A stretch of DNA of 59,436 nt from Candidatus Hodarchaeota archaeon (GTDB lineage Archaea; Asgardarchaeota; Heimdallarchaeia; Hodarchaeales; Hodarchaeaceae), in the NCBI GenBank assembly GCA_016840285.1, contig JAEOSR010000131.1, positions 1 to 59,436 of the forward strand. The letters run 5' to 3'. Below, in pieces: positions 54,461-59,436 of the stretch. How positions within the stretch are numbered: the first letter of the stretch is position 1; every line of letters begins with the position of its first letter. A model generated the notes under the pieces. The model was not told the origin of the DNA. It worked only from the letters and a program-made list of their open reading frames with translations, and made no database searches. The position numbers and the translations under genes are program-made.

Positions 54461-56347
54461 CTAAAATAGATCAATAGTAACTGTGTCTAATGGTGGGTAA
54501 AGTTCTATCTGAGTTCGTTCCTTTACCAATTGAATAAGTTCCAGATATAGATCTTTATATTTCATGGTCTTTAGCGTAGTTTTTCCTGGTACTATAATCT
54601 TATTCGTATCAGCCATTTGTAGAGCTTTATTGTATCCTGCAGCAGCATGGCGTAAAATGGCAGACATTGGATCCCAAGTTAATACTCGAAAGATCATGTC
54701 TTGAGACATACGAGTTCCATCAGCGACACAAACCTGACCAGAATGAAGTGAATACCCCACGCCAACACCACCCCCACCATGATAACTCGTCCATGTTGCA
54801 CCACAAAGAGAGTTACCTAATAAGTTTAACACCGGAAAATCTCCTATAGCATCCGATCCGTCCTTCATTCCTTCCGTCTCTCGGTATGGACTCGCCACGG
54901 AACCTCCATCTAGGTGATCTCGTCCAATTATTACCGGAGCCTTAATTATGCTATCAGAATAAAGCTTATTCAAGAGCATGCCAAAAGCAGCTCTACCCTT
55001 ATATCCTGCCCAGAAAACTCGCGCAGGTAATCCACCCTCGAATGGAATATATTTAGAAGCTAAATCTAACCAATTTATCAACATCGGGTCATCGTAAAAT
55101 AACAGTTTAGCAAATTTATCTGAAACATGAATATCTTCTGGATCATTTGAGAGTGCTGCCCACCGAAATGGGCCTTTTCCCTCACAAAAGAGAGGTCGAA
55201 TATAGTTTGGTACAAATCCAGAGAAATTGAACGCTTTTGAGAGCCCTGCATTGTGTGCTTGGGCACGAATATTATTCCCATAATCAAATGTCTCAGCACC
55301 TCTCTCTTGTAAAGTTAACATTGCTTGTACATGTCGTTTAACTGTCTCAAAAGCTCGTTTTTTGTACTGGGTAGGATCTGTTTTTCTAAGAGCTAATGCT
55401 TCTGAATAGGTCATTTCACTTGGAACATATCCGTTGAGCATATCATGAGCTGATGTCTGATCGGTTATAACATGAGGAGTGATTTTCTGCGTAATAAGAT
55501 ATTCCAAGAGGTCGACGGCATTACACAAAACACCTATCGAGGTAGGTTCACCTTTTTCCACAGATTGTCGTGCTAATTGGATACCATCTGTAATTGATTC
55601 TATTTTTTTGTCTAAATAGGGAGAACTTTTATTTCGGCCCTGATAATATACTCGATCTAGATTTTCAGGATCAATTTCTGCAACCAAAGAAGTTTTACCA
55701 GCCATTTTAATAGCCAAAGGTTGAGCTCCTCCCATTAAACCTAAACCTGCTGTTACAACAAGATTTTGTTCAAAATTTGAAAGATTAGAAAAATGTTCCT
55801 TAGATTCAGCTGTTTTTATTGCTGCAACGACAGTTTCATAAGTTCCCTGAATAATTCCTTGGAGACCAATAAAAATCCAGCTTCCTGCGGTCATTTGTCC
55901 GTAAACCGTTAATCCCGCATCAACCATCTCTTGGAAAGATTGAATCCAATTTGGAACAATCACTGAATTGGTGATTACACAACGAGGGGCAAGAGGATGA
56001 GTGATTGTTTTACCATAAGGAACCCCCGATTGCATGAACAGAGTTTCATTCGGCTTTAAAGTTTTAAGCAGTTCTATTGTATTGTAATAAGCTTGCCAGT
56101 TACGCATTGCTTTCCCACTTCCTCCATAAATGAAGAATGTTTCCCAGTTTTTTCCATTGTGGAGGTTTGAAATAATTGCTCGGATTATTCCCTCGGTTTG
56201 CCATCCAGCAACTGTTGATGAATGAAGTGCTTCCTTTCCAGTAGGTAATTCTGGGATTTCTCCTGGTTTTAAATCTAATCGTAATCTTTCTATCTCGCTA
56301 AGCTTGTGAAATCCCTCTTGGATTTCATTCAATCGTGTTCTTTTCAT
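54461..56347 (-). CDS. hutU: Urocanate hydratase
   Basis: 628 residues. Second step: urocanate to imidazolone propionate with a tightly bound NAD+. Family motifs are YGGSGKAMRNWQAY near 74, QSGVPYGKT near 106, GQMTAGSWIFIGLQGIIQGT near 150, AGLGLMGGAQPLA near 206 (NAD-binding), HVITDQTSAHDMLNGY near 315 and the GGVGVGYSLHSGQV region near 535. It is somewhat longer than the usual bacterial enzyme (about 555 residues). It lies with hutH on the minus strand. HutG or other last-step enzymes are not in the window. Confidence 0.95.
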   Translation of the reverse strand: MKRTRLNEIQEGFHKLSEIERLRLDLKPGEIPELPTGKEALHSSTVAGWQTEGIIRAIISNLHNGKNWETFFIYGGSGKAMRNWQAYYNTIELLKTLKPNETLFMQSGVPYGKTITHPLAPRCVITNSVIVPNWIQSFQEMVDAGLTVYGQMTAGSWIFIGLQGIIQGTYETVVAAIKTAESKEHFSNLSNFEQNLVVTAGLGLMGGAQPLAIKMAGKTSLVAEIDPENLDRVYYQGRNKSSPYLDKKIESITDGIQLARQSVEKGEPTSIGVLCNAVDLLEYLITQKITPHVITDQTSAHDMLNGYVPSEMTYSEALALRKTDPTQYKKRAFETVKRHVQAMLTLQERGAETFDYGNNIRAQAHNAGLSKAFNFSGFVPNYIRPLFCEGKGPFRWAALSNDPEDIHVSDKFAKLLFYDDPMLINWLDLASKYIPFEGGLPARVFWAGYKGRAAFGMLLNKLYSDSIIKAPVIIGRDHLDGGSVASPYRETEGMKDGSDAIGDFPVLNLLGNSLCGATWTSYHGGGGVGVGYSLHSGQVCVADGTRMSQDMIFRVLTWDPMSAILRHAAAGYNKALQMADTNKIIVPGKTTLKTMKYKDLYLELIQLVKERTQIELYPPLDTVTIDLF

Positions 56348-56515
56348 ATAATGAACTCCATATCACAGTTAATAGAAAAAACCTTCCACAGTATACTCTT
56401 CATCTAAATTTCCAGAACCTCATTCCCCTTATAAAAAGGCTATCCTCAAGTTAAGATCATTCGTCATCAATAAAGGAAAAAAGTGGAAACCTTCCAAGTG
56501 AAAGAAAATGGTAGT

Positions 56516-57220
56516 TTATCCTTTTCTTAACTCTGAAACGAGAATATCACGAATGACCATTTGGATAGGTTGAATGATCCGTTGTACTGGTTGAGGGCGT
56601 TGTTTAGGATTCCATTCCCCTTTCCCCCATGCCTCTCTTAAGGCTCCTAACGCTTCTAGACAACTTACTTCAAAGGTACTAGCAAAAGTGTCCCGTAATG
56701 TGTCAGAAACCCCAGCTTCTAACATTAGCTTACCTACGTCAGCAGCGGAAATGCGAGTATCGACTGGGAGATCCATCTTATTCAGCATTATAGCCATCTT
56801 AACTTCACGACTATAGAGTTTATCGCCTAATATTTGGAACAGTTCAGTAAGGCTATCCTTATTTTCCTCCCAACGAGCTTTTTCTGAATCCATTACGACA
56901 ATAAGTCCATGGAGCCCGTTCACAACGATTTTTCTCATCGATTTAAAACGATCTTGGCCTGGGGTCGTAAAAAGGTGATATTTAAACCCTCTTCCTGGAC
57001 CTGTACCGAGGCCAAACGTTGCTTGATCAAAACCAATAGTTCGTTCAGTTGCTTTATCCTCGAGTTTCAAAAAGTTATAAACGCTTTCAGGATCCTCTTT
57101 TTTCTTAATGGCATGAAATAAGCTGAGTGCAGTGGTTTTTCCAGCTAATGTAGGGCCCCAAAACACGATTTTAATACCTTTTTGAGCCTCTTCAAAAACA
57201 AGTTCTTCTTCTTGACTCAA
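56516..57220 (-). CDS. MglA/Arf-like small GTPase
   Basis: 234 residues. G1 is FWGPTLAGKTTALS near residue 20, G3 is FTTPGQDRFKSMR near 84 (TPGQ, as in MglA and some Arf-like proteins, rather than DxxG), and G4 is LNKMD near 145. The sequence carries an insertion of about 20 residues before switch I. A C-terminal region of about 50 residues (residues 185-234) lies beyond the normal G domain. The protein is probably a cytosolic switch with roadblock partners. No roadblock gene adjoins it, although several are elsewhere in the window. Confidence 0.85.
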   Translation of the reverse strand: MSQEEELVFEEAQKGIKIVFWGPTLAGKTTALSLFHAIKKKEDPESVYNFLKLEDKATERTIGFDQATFGLGTGPGRGFKYHLFTTPGQDRFKSMRKIVVNGLHGLIVVMDSEKARWEENKDSLTELFQILGDKLYSREVKMAIMLNKMDLPVDTRISAADVGKLMLEAGVSDTLRDTFASTFEVSCLEALGALREAWGKGEWNPKQRPQPVQRIIQPIQMVIRDILVSELRKG

Positions 57221-57745
57221 TGGATCTTCCTCGTTAAAATTGCTTATCCGTAACGAAGAATATTAACCTTTCAAGTTCGTAAAATGCCAGAGAAAGTTAA
57301 TAATACGCGACTCCAAGCTAACAAGTACATCTCCCTCATCATTATTATATATTTTATTCTAAATTACAACTCCCTTCATTATATTAGAAATCGTAGTAAT
57401 AGAATACATAGAGAAAACAAACTTCTCTGTATCTTTCGATTTCTTTTTTAATAGCTATTTTAAACCGAAGAGGTTTTTATTAATCCTAAAAGGATTTGTA
57501 TATGTTTCTTATTTATCATATGTATGTTATCTTCGTTGAGAGCCCCTATCAATCTTGGATTGATTACAGGGGTTTCATAGGAACGCCCAAGGAAACTCCC
57601 GAATTTATTCGGGAGATGAATTGGGAGAAAAACTATTTTAAGCGTTGAGAGGAAATATAGTGCTCAATAGTCGAAGGAGAAACGGTACCAGCGGTAAGTA
57701 TTATTATCATGAAATGTCAAACAGCTTTAAACCAAATTCACAATT
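57221..57745. other. Gene-free stretch with an IS right-end remnant
   Basis: About 525 bases. The right end described next occupies 57536-57640. The rest is AT-rich without a gene that I can support. Confidence 0.4.
57536..57640 (+). repeat. IS1341-type right end, second class, plus orientation
   Basis: A CCCCT...AGGGG hairpin with an inner ATCAATC/GATTGAT stem is followed by CTCCCGAATTTATTCGGGAG, a perfect 8-bp stem with a 4-base loop. The plus-strand frame reads GTPKETPEFIREMNW, as at the end of some archaeal tnpB genes. No upstream tnpB is present, so this is an orphan right end in the opposite orientation from the other remnants in this window. Confidence 0.5.
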
Positions 57746-57760
57746 ATGTGGAGAAATAGA

Positions 57761-58486
57761 ATGACCGACAATTTTGATGTGATTGCGGTTTCTCCTCACC
57801 CTGACGATGCAGAGATTGGATGTGGTGGTACCTTAATCCAACTTGCTGAATTAGGATACCGTGTAGGAATCATCGATTTAACAGATGGAGAACCAACGCC
57901 TTTTAATGATAATCCCGAAATTCGGATTAAGGAGTCTTTAGAAGCAGCTAGAATTTTAGGAATTGAGAGAATCCTACTCAATCTCCCTAATCGTCGCCTT
58001 ATGGATAGCATTGACGCACGATTAACTCTAGCCAAAGCTTTCCGCCAAACAAAGCCGAAAATAGTGATAGGAATGCAGGGAATGACTCCTAGAGCATCAC
58101 CTGACCATTATCAAAGCCAGCTCATCTTTGATGCAGCGATTTTTTATAGTCGATTATCTAAGTGGAATCATCGTTTTGATGATCTTCCTTCGTGGAGAAT
58201 TGAACACGCATTTTACTACTACACTGCCCGAGAATTGATCCAAACAAATTTACCTCTTCAGTTCATAATAGATATCAGTAAACAATTTGAAAGAAAAAAA
58301 CAAGCATTATTAGCCTATAAATCACAGTTTAGAGCTCATTCTTCTTATAACCCTCCAATTGTTGATTGGATAGAAGGAATGGGACGTTATTTTGGATCTT
58401 TAATCAATAAAAAATATGGTGAGATCTTTTACGGAGTGAGAATTTTAGATCTTAATCTCTTTCAATATTTCCTTTCACAACAGTGA
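57761..58486 (+). CDS. LmbE/PIG-L family deacetylase
   Basis: About 241 residues. The zinc motif SPHPDDAEIGCGGTL near residue 10, IIDLTDGEPTP near 38, the NLPNRRLMDS region near 80 and RASPDHYQSQ near 109 (distal His) are those of N-acetylglucosaminyl-type deacetylases such as BshB1 and the bacillithiol or GPI-synthesis enzymes. The substrate in this organism is not known. The ATG at 57761 follows GGAG at about 7 bases; an ATG five codons upstream is less likely. It is convergent with the next gene. Confidence 0.85.
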   Translation: MTDNFDVIAVSPHPDDAEIGCGGTLIQLAELGYRVGIIDLTDGEPTPFNDNPEIRIKESLEAARILGIERILLNLPNRRLMDSIDARLTLAKAFRQTKPKIVIGMQGMTPRASPDHYQSQLIFDAAIFYSRLSKWNHRFDDLPSWRIEHAFYYYTARELIQTNLPLQFIIDISKQFERKKQALLAYKSQFRAHSSYNPPIVDWIEGMGRYFGSLINKKYGEIFYGVRILDLNLFQYFLSQQ

Positions 58487-58513
58487 ATTAAGAGGAAATT
58501 AATTAGAAAAATT

Positions 58514-59436
58514 TTATTCGTCACCATGATCCCTTGCTACTTTAGCTGCAAATAAAGCGTATTCCAAGAAATCTTGAGGTTCCAATCGTTCAATGGATTC
58601 CTTTAAAGCCGTTAATATTTGATCTCTCTCATTTTCATTTGCGAAAGTTGACTGAGATAGGCATTTTGAGTAAAATATCGCGGAATTCTGGAATTCACCT
58701 AATTCGTAGAGTCCATCAGCTAAAGTTCTGTGTTCTTCCGGCGGATTAATTCGTGTCTCCGAAGTTAATTTGTCAAGTAATGATGCATAATGTTTTAGAG
58801 CAATTATAGCGCAACGGAGTCCCTCTATAACGGCATGTTTTGCCAATCTATCACAAATTGTTGTACGGAGTTTTATTATTGTATTACTATCTGTCATTTT
58901 GCGAGGTTTAAGAAAAACTAATTTTTTATTAACAAGCCAATATTGAGGAACCTCATATCCTTGTATCGGATCGGCAAATCGTTGAAGTATCCGAGATTTC
59001 ACACCATATTCTGCTAAATCTTTAACATTTGCGTCTAAGCCAAGGACATCAGTAATTCCGAACTCTCTCATTTTGGCAGAATAGAAAGAACGCAGATAGC
59101 TATAAAAATCAAAATTATGAGGATAAACCTCTTTTACATAATCTAAGACTATTTCTTGAAATTTGAGAAAACCTGATGGTTCCATTAATTGGAATAATTG
59201 GATTTCTGAACCATGAACAACCGCTACTGAGATCACTTGACCTTTTGGTCCGTCTGATTCAATCTTTAAGATTGCTGTACCACTAGGAAGAGAAATTGGA
59301 ATACTTACTTTTTTTTCGAATACGGGATTATTAAGATCATTACTTGTTACCCAATCTTCAACTAGAAGATTGCTAAATATCCAGAGTTCTGGTTGGCTAG
59401 ATATTTCCAATAATGTCTTACGAGATCGTTTCCGTG
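58514..59436 (-). CDS. Incomplete protein with TPR-like C-terminus (runs off the right edge)
   Basis: At least 307 codons; the frame stays open to the right edge, so the N-terminus is outside the window. The visible part has a beta-rich start (VSIPISLPSGTAILKIE, VISVAVVHGSEI), a middle region with LVNKKLVFLKPRKM and a C-terminal helical part (residues 205-298 of the visible frame) with paired helices such as ADGLYELGEFQNSAIFYSK, which is TPR-like. No membrane helix or signal peptide is seen in this part. The family is unknown. Confidence 0.5.
   Translation of the reverse strand, partial: RKRSRKTLLEISSQPELWIFSNLLVEDWVTSNDLNNPVFEKKVSIPISLPSGTAILKIESDGPKGQVISVAVVHGSEIQLFQLMEPSGFLKFQEIVLDYVKEVYPHNFDFYSYLRSFYSAKMREFGITDVLGLDANVKDLAEYGVKSRILQRFADPIQGYEVPQYWLVNKKLVFLKPRKMTDSNTIIKLRTTICDRLAKHAVIEGLRCAIIALKHYASLLDKLTSETRINPPEEHRTLADGLYELGEFQNSAIFYSKCLSQSTFANENERDQILTALKESIERLEPQDFLEYALFAAKVARDHGDE

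Noticed and set aside
1..59436. tRNA, rRNA, SRP RNA and RNase P RNA genes
   Set aside because: Scanned by eye for T-loop (GTTCGA) and for the conserved core patterns on both strands; every hit lay inside a protein gene, so none is reported.
1..59436. CRISPR arrays
   Set aside because: No regularly spaced repeats of 25-40 bases were seen; the repeated blocks found are two-copy IS ends or short operator cores.

Overview
The window reads as a contiguous piece of an AT-rich genome from an Asgard archaeon, most likely of the Heimdallarchaeia type. The archaeal core is clear: TFE (TFIIE-alpha), a prenyl diphosphate synthase, MptA-type GTP cyclohydrolase, the ArcS/RaSEA archaeosine pair, archaeal riboflavin reductase, TrpB2 and a COG1340 coiled-coil protein. 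Added to it are eukaryote-like parts: a Rab-like GTPase, an MglA/Arf-like GTPase, several roadblock/LC7 or longin-like proteins, a Yip1-like zinc-ribbon membrane protein and a tail-anchored SNARE-like protein. The lineage call is inference from gene content; there is no rRNA gene in the window.

Layout. 1-7 kb: small wHTH regulator, Maf-type pyrophosphatase, aminotransferase, TrpB2, a small zinc-ribbon gene with a hairpin-rich leader, and an amidohydrolase overlapping the riboflavin reductase ArfC. 7-12.4 kb: Yip1-like protein, two tandem roadblock proteins, a wHTH regulator, a Rab-like GTPase and a SIMIBI ATPase fused to a longin-like domain. 12.7-25 kb: MptA, membrane proteins, MazG and Nudix housekeeping hydrolases, a PH-like protein overlapping a glutaminyl-cyclase-like M28 protein, GNAT, DUF2080, HEAT-repeat protein and a second aminotransferase. 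25-36 kb: roadblock protein, a long gene-free stretch with possible RNA structure, several unassigned proteins, a solenoid-Ig protein, a membrane HEPN protein and a degenerate FtsZ/tubulin-like protein with a C-terminal longin/roadblock-like domain. 36-45 kb: ArcS-RaSEA converging on a regulator-grpE-dnaK-dnaJ heat-shock operon. 46-51 kb: HAD phosphatase, prenyl synthase, TFE, roadblock protein, SNARE-like protein. 51-57 kb: histidine degradation (hutI, hutH, hutU). 56.5 kb to end: MglA-like GTPase, LmbE-type deacetylase and an incomplete protein running off the right edge.

Decayed IS200/IS605 (IS1341-type tnpB) remnants are scattered through the window: N-terminal and C-terminal tnpB scraps, one internally deleted tnpB, one N-terminally truncated tnpB and several orphan right-end hairpins. 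No intact tnpB and no tnpA was seen.

The most interesting content is the membrane-trafficking and cytoskeleton-like set. The 239-residue tail-anchored protein at 49984-50703 has an uninterrupted SNARE-like heptad register around a Gln in an E-Q-G-x-x-I-D context. The protein at 34432-35850 looks like a nucleotide-site-less FtsZ-fold protein fused to a longin/roadblock-like module. Together with the GTPases and roadblock proteins they suggest a local concentration of endomembrane-like or polarity-like functions.
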